From Leucobacter chromiiresistens (GTDB taxonomy: Bacteria > Actinomycetota > Actinomycetes > Actinomycetales > Microbacteriaceae), in contig NZ_FNKB01000001.1 of the NCBI RefSeq assembly GCF_900102345.1, positions 496,001-560,000 of the forward strand: a DNA stretch of 64,000 nucleotides, in the 5' to 3' direction. The notes below the pieces were generated by a model that ran no database searches, was not told where the DNA came from, and worked only from the letters and a program-made list of their open reading frames with translations. Below are positions 8,951 through 17,523 of the stretch, piece after piece. The position numbers and the translations under genes are program-made. Position 1 is the first letter of the stretch. Each line of letters begins with the position of its first letter.

Positions 8951-9886
8951 ATGTCAATTCGGCGCACGATTCACGCACCCCCACAGGCGTACCGAACCGC
9001 AGAGCTCATTCAGGCCGGTGTTCATCCGAAGCGGCTCGGGGCCAAGGACATCCGACGGGTGGGACGCGGCCTCCTGCTGCATCCCGATCTCGCCTTCGAC
9101 GACTTCAGCTACCGCGATCGTTGCATCGCGATCGGGATGACGCTGAAGCAGGAGTTCTTCCTCTCCCGCCGGTCTGCAGCGGTTCTTCACGGAATCCCGT
9201 GCTCCCCGCACCCGCAGGGGCTCGTCGACGTCGCATCGTTCTCACCCCAACGCGCTCCCCGACACCGCCGTATCGCCGGCCACCGTGTGAAAAGCGGGGT
9301 ACTGCAGTGGACCGAGAGGGCCGGACTCACCATTCCATCGGCCGGCGACGTCTGGTGCCAGCTGGGTGCCATCACCACCCTTCCTGAACTCGTCGCAGCC
9401 GGCGACTTCCTCACCTCGGGCGAACGCATTCCCGGATCCGGCGGCGCCCGCACGACCCCGCTCTGCACCATCGAAGACCTTCGCGGGGCTCATGATCGGC
9501 ACCGCACGACTCTTGGGGCACCGTTGAGGACTCGAGCGCTGGCGCTCATACGGGCTCCCGTGGATTCTCCACCGGAGAGTCACCTCCGGGTGGCGCTGAT
9601 CAACGCAGGATTCGCCGAGCCGACGGTGAACTGCCCGGTCCCGACCGCCCGCCGCATCTTCCACGCCGATCTCGGCTACCCCGAGCTGCGCATCGCGATC
9701 GAGTACGAGGGGCGCTACCACTTCACGAGCGCCGAGCAAGCGCGTTTCGACGTGCAGCGGCGCCGCAGCATGATCGAAGCGGGCTGGACGGTGCTGCAGG
9801 CGCTGGATTCCGACGTCGATGATCCCCGCAGCTTCTTCACGACGCTCGCTCGAGCGATTCAGTCGGCGCGTTCGCGACTTCGCTGA
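8951..9886 (+). CDS. DUF559-type endonuclease-fold protein
   Basis: 311-residue protein of a type common in actinomycetes: an N-terminal region resembling AbiEi-like antitoxin winged-helix proteins (residues about 10-90) and a C-terminal DUF559/Vsr-like PD-(D/E)xK nuclease fold (about 225-310). The latter shows ADLGYPELRIAIEYEGRYHF followed by RRRSMIEAGWTVLQ, with the acidic residues of the fold in place. Its biological role is unknown. A GATACT box ends exactly 6 nt before the ATG and there is no Shine-Dalgarno sequence, suggesting a leaderless transcript. It sits between hairpins A2 and A3. Low-GC codons are more frequent here than in its neighbours, so acquisition by transfer is possible. 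Confidence 0.75.
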   Translation: MSIRRTIHAPPQAYRTAELIQAGVHPKRLGAKDIRRVGRGLLLHPDLAFDDFSYRDRCIAIGMTLKQEFFLSRRSAAVLHGIPCSPHPQGLVDVASFSPQRAPRHRRIAGHRVKSGVLQWTERAGLTIPSAGDVWCQLGAITTLPELVAAGDFLTSGERIPGSGGARTTPLCTIEDLRGAHDRHRTTLGAPLRTRALALIRAPVDSPPESHLRVALINAGFAEPTVNCPVPTARRIFHADLGYPELRIAIEYEGRYHFTSAEQARFDVQRRRSMIEAGWTVLQALDSDVDDPRSFFTTLARAIQSARSRLR

Positions 9887-9906
9887 GCTCGCCCTCTTTC
9901 CGCATC

Positions 9907-9973
9907 AGCGGGGTCACTTCGGGAGCGTGTTGCGCCGATGTGAGGGTGAACACACTCCGAAAGTGACCCCGCT
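9907..9973. repeat. Family A hairpin element, copy A3
   Basis: Arms at 9907-9930 and 9950-9973 with a 19-nt loop. Left arm AGCGGGGTCACTTCGGGAG plus CGTGT; the right arm is its near-perfect complement. It lies between the converging ends of the DUF559 gene and the MMPL exporter gene, followed at 9980-10055 by a GC-rich degenerate palindromic stretch. Confidence 0.88.
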
Positions 9974-10055
9974 CGCAGGGCGCCGCGCAAAGAGCGGAGC
10001 GGGGCGGGCGGAGCGGAGCCGCAGCCCCGCCCCGCCCGCCCCGCTCCGGGGGGCC

Positions 10056-12584
10056 CTAGTGGTGGACGGGGTGGCGGCGCTCCAGCGCCGATCCCTCGAC
10101 GTCGACGTTCGGGATGATGCGGTCGAGCCACTTCGGCAGCCACCACGCCCCGCGGCCGACGAGGTGCATCACGGCGGGCACGAGCAGCATGCGCACGACG
10201 ATCGCGTCGAGCAGCACGCCGAGCGCGAGACCGAAGCCCATCGACTTGATCATCACCGAATCGGACGCGATGAACCCGCCGAAGACGGAGACCATGATGA
10301 TCGCCGCCGCGATCACGACGGTGCGCCCGGCACGGAACCCCTGCGCCACGGCGAGCTTCGCCGGTGCACCGTGCGCGTACGCCTCGCGCATGCCGGTCGC
10401 GAGGAAGAGCTGGTAGTCCATCGCGAGACCGAAGAGGATGCCGACGAGGATCACCGGCAGGAAGCTCAGGATCGGCCCCGGGTTGTGCACGCCGAGCCAG
10501 TCGGCGAGCCACCCCCACTGGAACACCGCGGTGACGGCGCCGTAGGTCGCGAAGAGCGACAGCACGAAGCCTCCGGTCGCGATGAGCGGCACGAGCAGGG
10601 AGCGGAAGACCATCACCATGATGAGGAAGGAGAGCCCGACAACCACGACGAGGTACAGCGGGAGCACCTCCTGCAGGCCCTCGGAGATGTCGATGTTGAT
10701 GGCGGCCTGCCCCGCCACGCCCAGCGCGATGTCGCCGTCGATGGGCGGCAGCTCGCGCAGATCGCGCACGAGGTTCTCCGTCGACACGCTGTTCGGGCCC
10801 TCGGCGGGAACCACCTGGAAGGCGGTGAGGCGGTGGTCGTCGGAGACGGCGACCGGGGCGGCCGCGGTGATGTCGTCCATCGACGCCAGCTCGCGCGCGA
10901 CGGTGAGCTGCGCGTCGAGCACGCCGTCGTCGTCGAGCCCCTCGGGCAGGTCGGCGGTGATGAGCAGCGGCCCGTTCGCACCCTCGCCGAAGGCCTCGTT
11001 CGTGAGGGTATACGCCTCGTACGCGGTGGACCCCTCCGCCTCGGAGCCGCCGTCGGGCAGCCCGAGGCGCATCGACATCGACGGGATCGCGATGACGAGC
11101 AGCACGACGGTCGCGACGACCGCGGTGACGATGGCGCGCAGGTTCGTCATGGGCTTCACGCTGCGGCCCTCGGCGGGCGCCGCACCGGGCTCGCGGTCGG
11201 CGGCGAGCGCTGCCCGCGCCCGCGCCTTCTTGCCGAGCAGCCGCGTGCCGGCGAGCCCGAGCAGCGCGGGGGTGAGCGAGATCGCGATGAGCACGGCGAC
11301 GGCGACGCTGACGGCTCCGGCGGTGCCCATGAGCCCGAGGAACGGGATGCCGGTGATGTTCAGCGCGAGCAGGGCGACGATCACGGTCGCGCCCGCGAAC
11401 ACGACGGCGTTGCCCGCGGTGCCGTTCGCGAGGCCGATCGATTCGACGACGCCGGCGCCCTGCAGCATCTGCTTGCGGTGGCGGTACAGGATGAAGAGGG
11501 AGTAGTCGATGCCGACTGCGAGTCCGAGCATCACGCCAAGGATGGGCGTGACGGAGGCCATCTGCGTGACACCGGAGAAGGCGAGCGTCGCCATGGCCCC
11601 GATCCCGACCCCGACGAGTGCCGTGACGATGGGGAACGCGGCGGCGAGGATCGACCCGAGCACGACGATGAGCACGATCGCGGCGATGACGACGCCGACC
11701 GCTTCGCCGACGCCCAGGATCTCGGGAACGCCCTGCGAGATGTCGGTCGAGATGGCCGTCTGCACGCCGTCGATGGGGGTGCTCTCGAAGTGCTCGACGA
11801 CGGCGTCCTTGGTCTCCTGCGACAGGTCGAGGCGCGGTTCGGTGAAGGAGACGTTGACGAGCGCGGTCGCCCCGTCTGCGGAGACGACGCCGATGCCCTC
11901 GGCGTACGAGGCGAGCTCGGCGCCCTGCTCGAGCTTCTCCTGGTTCGCGTCGAGTTCGGCGATGCCCGCGTCGAGCTGCTCCTGCTGCGCGTCGAGTTCG
12001 GCGCCCCCGGCGTCGAGCTGCCGCTGCTGCTCTTCGAGCGCGGCGAGCTGGGGAGCGCGCATCTCCTCGGGCATCTCCACTGCGGCGAGCTGCGCGCCTG
12101 CTGCGTCGAGCTGCGCCTGACCCTCGGCGATCCGATCCCTCGCGGCGTCGAGCTGCTGCTGGCCCGCCTCGGCCTGCGCGCGCCCGTCCTCGATCTGCTG
12201 CCGGCCGTCGACGATCTGCTGCTGCTGGTCTGCGAGCTGCTGCTGCGCATCGAAGGGGTCGATCACGTCGGCGACGTCGGGCAGATCCTTCGCGCTCTCG
12301 GCGAGGTCTGAGATGTCGGATCGCTGGGCCTCGGTGAGCGGCGCCCCGTCCTCGGAGTGGAAGACGACCGTGCCCGATGCCCCGCTGAAGTCGGGGAGCG
12401 ACGCTTCGAGCTCTTCGAGCACGTCGCCCGAGGCGGTGCCGGGCACGTCGAAGCTCGAGCTCAGCCCCTTGAACCCGACGAGGAAGCCGCCGACGGCGAT
12501 GCCGAGGATGACGATCCACGCGAGAATCACCGTCCAGGCGCGCTTCGCCGCGAAGGTTCCCAGTCGGTGCAGCAACTCGGCCAT
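10056..12584 (-). CDS. MMPL-family RND exporter
   Basis: 842-residue membrane protein of the MMPL branch of RND transporters, an exporter of lipids or hydrophobic compounds driven by proton motive force. It has an N-terminal TM helix (WTVILAWIVILGIAVGGFLV), a long extracytoplasmic loop with a Gln-rich coiled coil (about residues 120-215, repeats of QQQLDA/QLDAG), then two blocks of five to six TM helices. The start at 12584 (MAELLHRLGTF) has GGGAGA 6 nt upstream; further upstream ATGs lack one. A divergent TetR gene and a 25-nt palindrome between the two suggest direct repression by that regulator. The substrate cannot be told from sequence. Confidence 0.88.
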   Translation of the reverse strand: MAELLHRLGTFAAKRAWTVILAWIVILGIAVGGFLVGFKGLSSSFDVPGTASGDVLEELEASLPDFSGASGTVVFHSEDGAPLTEAQRSDISDLAESAKDLPDVADVIDPFDAQQQLADQQQQIVDGRQQIEDGRAQAEAGQQQLDAARDRIAEGQAQLDAAGAQLAAVEMPEEMRAPQLAALEEQQRQLDAGGAELDAQQEQLDAGIAELDANQEKLEQGAELASYAEGIGVVSADGATALVNVSFTEPRLDLSQETKDAVVEHFESTPIDGVQTAISTDISQGVPEILGVGEAVGVVIAAIVLIVVLGSILAAAFPIVTALVGVGIGAMATLAFSGVTQMASVTPILGVMLGLAVGIDYSLFILYRHRKQMLQGAGVVESIGLANGTAGNAVVFAGATVIVALLALNITGIPFLGLMGTAGAVSVAVAVLIAISLTPALLGLAGTRLLGKKARARAALAADREPGAAPAEGRSVKPMTNLRAIVTAVVATVVLLVIAIPSMSMRLGLPDGGSEAEGSTAYEAYTLTNEAFGEGANGPLLITADLPEGLDDDGVLDAQLTVARELASMDDITAAAPVAVSDDHRLTAFQVVPAEGPNSVSTENLVRDLRELPPIDGDIALGVAGQAAINIDISEGLQEVLPLYLVVVVGLSFLIMVMVFRSLLVPLIATGGFVLSLFATYGAVTAVFQWGWLADWLGVHNPGPILSFLPVILVGILFGLAMDYQLFLATGMREAYAHGAPAKLAVAQGFRAGRTVVIAAAIIMVSVFGGFIASDSVMIKSMGFGLALGVLLDAIVVRMLLVPAVMHLVGRGAWWLPKWLDRIIPNVDVEGSALERRHPVHH

Positions 12585-12648
12585 GCCATCTCCCATTCTG
12601 CGCGGCGGCCGCGTCGCGAGGCCGCCATCGTCGTCGACCAGCAGGGGA

Positions 12649-12674
12649 TAAGATAACACGGACCGTCTCGTCTT
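12649..12674. promoter_or_regulatory. Probable TetR operator between mmpL and tetR
   Basis: A 25-nt interrupted palindrome centred on 12662: outer AAGA (12650-12653) and TCTT (12671-12674), inner ACGGACCGT (12658-12666). TAAGAT (12649-12654) on the plus strand and TATCTT on the minus strand are overlapping -10-like boxes. One bound regulator could thus control both divergent genes. Confidence 0.6.
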
Positions 12675-12691
12675 TACTGAATGGAGATCCC

Positions 12692-13282
12692 GTGGCAGTG
12701 TCATCGCGGAGCGGCCCCGTGCGCAGCGAGGCTGCACGCCAGGCGATCCTGCAGGCGGCCATCGAGATGCTCGCCGAGCGCGGGTACGACCATCTCGCCA
12801 TCGAGGGCATCGCCTCCCGCGCCGGCGTCGGCAAGCAGACCATCTACCGCTGGTGGAAGTCGAAGAGCGCGATCATCGCCGAGGCCCTGCTCGAAGGCAT
12901 GATCCTCGGCGAGCGGCTCGAAGTGCCCGACACGGGCGACGTGCGACGCGACCTCACGACATGGCTGCGGGCCGTCGGCGACGTGCTGCTGAGCCCGCAG
13001 GGCGAGGGGCTGGTGCGCTCGCTCATCGCCGCGGCGACCGACAACGCCGATGTCGGTCAGCGCCTGCGCGACGCGATCGCCGGCTCGGGCTCCGGAGCGC
13101 TCTCCACCCGGCTCGCCGCGGCCATCGGCAGCGAACCGCATCTGCCCGAGGGCGCGCCGATCGACGACATCTCGGAAGCGCTGGTCGGCGCGCTGCTGCT
13201 GCGCGCCCTCAGCCGCTCACCGCTCGACGATCACGCGATCGCGGCACTCGTCGTCGTCGCCGTGGGACCGCCGCGCGCCTGA
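12692..13282 (+). CDS. TetR/AcrR-family regulator of the MMPL exporter
   Basis: 196-residue TetR-type repressor. The helix-turn-helix domain covers about residues 10-60 (AILQAAIEMLAERGYDHLAI, then VGKQTIYRWWKSK). The C-terminal part is a ligand-binding helical domain of the TetR_C_11 type. It starts with GTG at 12692, with GGAG about 6 nt upstream. Divergent orientation and the shared palindrome point to auto-regulation and control of the MMPL gene. The inducer is unknown. Confidence 0.88.
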   Translation: MAVSSRSGPVRSEAARQAILQAAIEMLAERGYDHLAIEGIASRAGVGKQTIYRWWKSKSAIIAEALLEGMILGERLEVPDTGDVRRDLTTWLRAVGDVLLSPQGEGLVRSLIAAATDNADVGQRLRDAIAGSGSGALSTRLAAAIGSEPHLPEGAPIDDISEALVGALLLRALSRSPLDDHAIAALVVVAVGPPRA

Positions 13283-13356
13283 CGGTGCTCGCGGCGCTCG
13301 CCGCCCGCGACGTCGCGGGCCGCCACGCGCCCGGCCCGCCCGCCGCGTACCGCGCG

Positions 13357-13956
13357 TCAGCCCGCGAGCCGTCGCGCGAGGCGGTGCTCGAGCCCGAGCC
13401 GCACCCCGGGCCACTCCGGTGCGGTGATCGAGAACACGACGGTGTCGCGCAGGTACCCGGCCGCGGGCCGCAGGTGCCCGCGCAGAATGCCATCCTGCTT
13501 CGCTCCGAGCCGCGCGATCGCCGCACGCGACTGGTGGTTGTTGTGGTCGGTGCGGAACTCGACGGCCGGGCACCCCCACACCTCGAAGGCGTGCCGCAGC
13601 ATCAGCAGCTTCGACTCGGCGTTCGTGCCGGTGCCGTGCGCGCTGGCGGCGTTCCAGGTGGAGCCGATCTCGACCCGCGGCGTGATCGGGTCGATGTTCA
13701 TGAACGTCGTCATGCCGATGATCACCCCGGTGTCGGTGCGGCGCGCGGTGAACGGCAGCATCGAGCCCTCCTGCTGCAGGCGCAGACGGCGCCGGATCTC
13801 GGCCTCCATCTCGTCGGGCGCCGGGATCGCCGTGTACCAGAGCCTCCAGAGCTCCCCGTCGCGCGAGGCGTCGGCGAGCCCCTCCAGATGGGCAAGGTCG
13901 AGCGGTTCGAGGGTGACGAGTCGGCCGCTCAGCGTGCCGGGGTGATCGAGTGCCAT
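13357..13956 (-). CDS. GNAT-family acetyltransferase, RimJ/RimL type
   Basis: 199-residue GNAT N-acetyltransferase of the RimJ/RimL branch. It has VTLEPLDLAHLEGL at the N terminus, PRVEIGSTWNA at the core strand, and the family motif NAESKLLMLRHAFEVWGCPAVEFRTDHNN followed by IARLGAKQDGILR, written here only in part: NHQSRAAIARLGAKQDG. The acceptor is unknown (protein N termini or small molecules are usual). GAGGAG touches the ATG directly, too close for a Shine-Dalgarno sequence, but a GAGAAT box lies exactly 6 nt upstream, suggesting leaderless expression. It converges with tetR. Confidence 0.85.
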   Translation of the reverse strand: MALDHPGTLSGRLVTLEPLDLAHLEGLADASRDGELWRLWYTAIPAPDEMEAEIRRRLRLQQEGSMLPFTARRTDTGVIIGMTTFMNIDPITPRVEIGSTWNAASAHGTGTNAESKLLMLRHAFEVWGCPAVEFRTDHNNHQSRAAIARLGAKQDGILRGHLRPAAGYLRDTVVFSITAPEWPGVRLGLEHRLARRLAG

Positions 13957-14105
13957 CTCCTCATTCTCGTCGCAACCCCCGCCCCCGCGCGAGCGGGGTC
14001 GGCGATCTCGCCGCGGCCCGCCCGCGGTCCGCGCCGCGCTGCCCCGCCCGCGCGCCCTCGCGCCCGCGCGCCGCCGCGCTCCCGCGCGCCGCCGCGCCCC
14101 GCGCG

Positions 14106-14173
14106 AGCGGGGTCAGTTGCGGAGGGTGTCGACCGGCGTTCGGCGCGCGACACGCTCCGCAAGTGACCCCGCT
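14106..14173. repeat. Family A hairpin element, copy A4 (overlaps the end of a gene)
   Basis: Arms at 14106-14129 and 14150-14173 with a 20-nt loop. Both arms carry TTGCGGAG where A3 and A5 carry TTCGGGAG, a paired (compensatory) change that keeps the stem. The TGA stop of the minus-strand FAD/NAD(P)-binding protein gene (14113-14115) lies inside this element. Confidence 0.88.
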
Positions 14174-16350
14174 GCAGGATGGGGCGGGTTGGGATGGGGC
14201 GGGTGGGGATGGGGCGGGTGGGGATGGGGCGGGTGCGGCAGGTGCGGGTGCGGCGCGGCGGCGGGGCGCGAGGCGGGCGTGCGCGCGGCGGCGACCTCCG
14301 TCACCGCGTCGAGCACCGCTCGGGCGACCCGGTCGTGCACGCGGAACGGCAGCGCGTCGATGCCCGGCCGCGTGAACGCGCCCCCGGTGAGGCCCGCGAC
14401 GAACGGCCCGAGGGCGAACTGGAGGGAGGATCCCGGCACGCGCCCGCCCGGCCCGACCTCGATCAGGCCCGTGCCCTCGGCTCCGGTCTCGTCGACGACG
14501 GCGAGCTCTCGCAGCTGCCCCGACGCGACGAGCTGACGCAGCAGCGGATTGTCACTCCGCGACGCCCGTGCCTCGGGCAGCCACGCGTCGATGAGCGTAC
14601 GCGCGCTGACTGCGGCGGTCGCAGCGACGGGCTCGCCCTCCCCCGCCCCGCGCACCACCGCAGACCCGGTCGCCGTGAACACGCCGCGCTCGGCGTCGGC
14701 TTCGACCCGCACATCCGCACCGAGAAACCGCACGACGCCCGCCTCCGCAAGCGCGATCAGCTCGTCGAGGCGGTGCCCGGGCGGGCCGCTTGCGAGGTAG
14801 CTGAAGTACGCGAACCAGCGCCCCGGGAGGTCGCGCGTGCGGCTGCGAGCGTTCCACCGCTCGGGCGGTACCTCGGCAAGGGCGAGGAAGGCGTACAGCC
14901 CGGTCATGAAGAGCGCCTGCGTCGCGCTGTGCTCGGGCCGCGAGCGCAGCCGCAGGTCGGCGGCGATGTGCGCGAGCACCCGCTGCTGCACCGCATCGGC
15001 CGCATTGGCGCTCGCGCTCACGGTGCCCGCTTCCGACCCCTCGGGCGGGAATGCGAGCGGCCGGTCGAAGGCGGCGAGGTCGAGGCGATCGTCGGGATCG
15101 GGCACGTGCGCCCGCACCAGTTCGGCGAGCTCGGGCGATGCGAACCCGCCCGGCCGCGCCAGCACCGCGCGCAACCGGGGTTCGAACCGCTTCCACGAAG
15201 CGGATACCCGCGTCGGGTGCCCGGTGAACAGCTCCCGGTAGTAGCCGGTGAGCAGGTCTGCCGCGACCAGCGGCCAGGCATCGCGAACGAAGTCGAGGGG
15301 CTCGGTTCGGGCGGCCGTCGCCTCCCGGAAGGATGCTCCCAGGTAGGCGAGCCCGACCGGATCGCCCTGCACTCGGCTCGTGACCTTGGAGCGGTAGGGC
15401 ACGCCGCGGCGAGAGCCGAGGTGCAGCACGGGCTCGCGCCCGCTGGGCAGGTAGCGCAGCGAGCCGTCGGCTCGCGTCTCGAATCGACCGCCCCGGCCGC
15501 CCGTGAGCATCACGACCAGGTCGATCGCCGCAAGCCCCAGGCCGCGCACGATCGCATCGGAACCGGCGGGCAGGTGGTCGAGGTCGAGGTCGGCGGTGAA
15601 CGCCGGGGCGACGTACTCGAGACCGTGTTCGTCTGCGAAGTCGGCGAGCCGCACGGATTCGTCAGACGGATCAGTGCCGTTGTGCCCGAGCGCGAGGATC
15701 ACGATGTCGGCGGCGAGCGCGCCTCCCGAGGCCAGCCGCACGATCTGCCGCTCCGCCCCGCCGCCGCGCTTCGCCCCGCCGCCGCGCTCCGCTCCGCCGT
15801 CGCGCTCCGCCGCATCATCGCGCAACCCGGGCGCGGGCCCGGCCGGCTCGACCGCGACGGCGGTGTCGGGCACCCACTCGACCGCTACCCGATCCGAGGC
15901 GCGCCGCACCGTCTCGGCGAACACCCACGAGAGGTAGGCGTGGTTGAGGCGGCGGGTGGGGAAGTCGCGGTCGCCGATCTCCGCGATCTCTTTTTCGAGC
16001 GCGGGGTCGGCCCAGTCTGGCGCCGCGATGCTCCCCGCGCGCACGGCGCGCACCCACTCGGCGAGCGAGGGGCCCGGCGCGACAGGGCCGTCGATGCTGC
16101 TCGATGCGTCGGTGAAGCAGGCGACGTCTTCGAGCATCGAGTTCAGCTTCAGCAGGGGCGACTGATCTCGCCGCCAGATGCGGCCGCCGCCGGGGCGATG
16201 CGGATCGACGAGGCGCACGTCGATCCGCTGCTCGGGGTCGCGGTGCGCGTGGTTCGCCGCCAGGCGTTCGAGCATCATGATCGCTGCGGGCCCGGCCCCG
16301 ATGCACACGACGGAGACGGCTGCGGCGTCGGATCGCTGCGACGGGCTCAT
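14113..16350 (-). CDS. FAD/NAD(P)-binding protein at the end of a thioether-uptake-like operon
   Basis: 745-residue protein with an N-terminal Rossmann motif VVCIGAGPAAIMMLERL (residues about 12-30) and further NAD_binding_9-type features such as DIVILALGHNGTDP and GLAAIDLVVMLTGGRGG, typical of cytosolic FAD/NAD(P)-binding oxidoreductases of unknown substrate. The start at 16350 overlaps the stop of the upstream binding-protein gene by 4 nt. It is the last gene of an eight-gene operon with two LLM monooxygenases and an ABC importer, so a redox or C-S bond role is inferred. The last 45 or so residues come from the 15-nt tandem repeat and hairpin A4 and are unlikely to be part of the enzyme fold. 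Confidence 0.78.
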   Translation of the reverse strand: MSPSQRSDAAAVSVVCIGAGPAAIMMLERLAANHAHRDPEQRIDVRLVDPHRPGGGRIWRRDQSPLLKLNSMLEDVACFTDASSSIDGPVAPGPSLAEWVRAVRAGSIAAPDWADPALEKEIAEIGDRDFPTRRLNHAYLSWVFAETVRRASDRVAVEWVPDTAVAVEPAGPAPGLRDDAAERDGGAERGGGAKRGGGAERQIVRLASGGALAADIVILALGHNGTDPSDESVRLADFADEHGLEYVAPAFTADLDLDHLPAGSDAIVRGLGLAAIDLVVMLTGGRGGRFETRADGSLRYLPSGREPVLHLGSRRGVPYRSKVTSRVQGDPVGLAYLGASFREATAARTEPLDFVRDAWPLVAADLLTGYYRELFTGHPTRVSASWKRFEPRLRAVLARPGGFASPELAELVRAHVPDPDDRLDLAAFDRPLAFPPEGSEAGTVSASANAADAVQQRVLAHIAADLRLRSRPEHSATQALFMTGLYAFLALAEVPPERWNARSRTRDLPGRWFAYFSYLASGPPGHRLDELIALAEAGVVRFLGADVRVEADAERGVFTATGSAVVRGAGEGEPVAATAAVSARTLIDAWLPEARASRSDNPLLRQLVASGQLRELAVVDETGAEGTGLIEVGPGGRVPGSSLQFALGPFVAGLTGGAFTRPGIDALPFRVHDRVARAVLDAVTEVAAARTPASRPAAAPHPHLPHPPHPHPPHPHPPHPNPPHPAAGSLAERVARRTPVDTLRN
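14176..14235. repeat. 15-nt G-rich tandem repeat, coding for a Pro-His tail
   Basis: Four units of GGGATGGGGCGGGTG (the first slightly divergent) directly beside hairpin A4. On the minus strand they encode the PHPHPPHP-type tail of the FAD/NAD(P)-binding protein. The G-runs could form a G-quadruplex on the plus strand. Confidence 0.85.
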
Positions 16351-17396
16351 GGCTTCGGCAGCCCGGGCGGGTTGATGAGCGACTCGGGCACGGCCTCTTC
16401 GGTCTGCCCCCACCGTTCGAGCACGGCGTCGTACTGCCCGTTCTCCATGAGCGACGCGATCACGAGCTGCACGGGTTCGACGAGACCGTTGCCTTTCGCC
16501 GTGACTGCACCGATCTGGCCGTCGACGGGGTAGGCGCTGTTGAACTTGCCGACGATGCGGGTCTCGCCGAGCGTCTGCTCCCGGAACGCGGCGAGCGCGT
16601 ACGGCTCGATGCTCGCGTCGGCCCGCCCCGAGGTGAGCGCGAGCAGCCCGGCTGCCGAGTCGTCGTAGTAGACGGGCTCGCCCGCGTCGATGCCGGCCGC
16701 GTCGTTCTGCGCGAACCAGTCGAGCAGGTACTGCTCCTGGTTGGTGCCGCTGCCGACGATCACTCGCAGGCCCGAGACGTCTGCGGGCTCCGCGATCTCC
16801 GAGATCTCGGAGCCCGCGGCGACGCTGAACGCCATCACGGCATCGCGGTACGTGGCGAAGTCGAAGAGCTCCTTGCGCTCCTCGGTGACCCCGATGTTGA
16901 TGAGCGCGAGGTCGTACTTGCCCGATTCGACGCCGAGCGGCCAGTCGGCCCAGGCGACGTTCTCGGGGGCGTACTCGAGCCCGAGCCCCTCGGAGATGAG
17001 CGACGCGAAGTCGGCATCGCTGCCGATGATCGTCTGGGCGTCGTCCTCGGCGAAGAACGACGTGGGCGGTGCGCCGGCGCCGAGGATCGCCACGGTGAGC
17101 CGCCCGGGCTGCACCGGCTCGAACCCGCTCGCCTCGAGCGCCTCGACGGCCTCGGGGATCGCCTCGATGTGCGGGCGGGTGTCGAGGTTCGCGGTCGTGA
17201 GATCGAACGCGGCCTCGGCCGTCGCGGGGCCGGCGCCCTCGGGGGCGGCCCCGGATCCGGATCGCTCGTCGTCGCTGATCACCGCCGAGCAGGCGGTGAG
17301 CGCGAGCGCCGATGCGGCGAGGAGGCCGAGTGCGGCGAGGCGGCGGCGCGGGGAGCGGGCTCCCGACTCGGGCGTGGCGGAAGGTGCGTGGGTCAT
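16347..17396 (-). CDS. ABC transporter substrate-binding lipoprotein (amino-acid type), copy 2
   Basis: 349-residue extracytoplasmic binding lipoprotein of family 3 (polar amino acids). The signal peptide ends in the lipobox LTAC with lipidated Cys36 (LGLLAASALALTACSAV). SBP_bac_3 signatures follow: YAPENVAWADWPLGVESGKYDLALI, here noted by its parts YAPENVAWADWPLG and ESGKYD, and VGSGTNQEQYLLDW. GGAGA lies 5 nt before the ATG at 17396. It is a paralogue of the next upstream gene (shared LEYAPENVAWADWPLGVESG), so the importer has two binding proteins, perhaps of different substrate range. Confidence 0.88.
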   Translation of the reverse strand: MTHAPSATPESGARSPRRRLAALGLLAASALALTACSAVISDDERSGSGAAPEGAGPATAEAAFDLTTANLDTRPHIEAIPEAVEALEASGFEPVQPGRLTVAILGAGAPPTSFFAEDDAQTIIGSDADFASLISEGLGLEYAPENVAWADWPLGVESGKYDLALINIGVTEERKELFDFATYRDAVMAFSVAAGSEISEIAEPADVSGLRVIVGSGTNQEQYLLDWFAQNDAAGIDAGEPVYYDDSAAGLLALTSGRADASIEPYALAAFREQTLGETRIVGKFNSAYPVDGQIGAVTAKGNGLVEPVQLVIASLMENGQYDAVLERWGQTEEAVPESLINPPGLPKP

Positions 17397-17523
17397 GAGT
17401 TCTCCAGTGGTGCGCCGCGCGATGCGGCGCGGCTGAGGTGTGCGGTGCGGGGCGTGCGCTCCCGGCCGCATCGGCGCGCGCGGCCGACGTCGGCGCGCGC
17501 AGCCGATGCCGGCGGGGCGTGCG

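Noticed and set aside
13986..14000. Partial match to the family A arm (GCGAGCGGGGTCGGCG)
   Set aside because: Only about 11 nt match and there is no partner arm; likely chance in GC-rich DNA.
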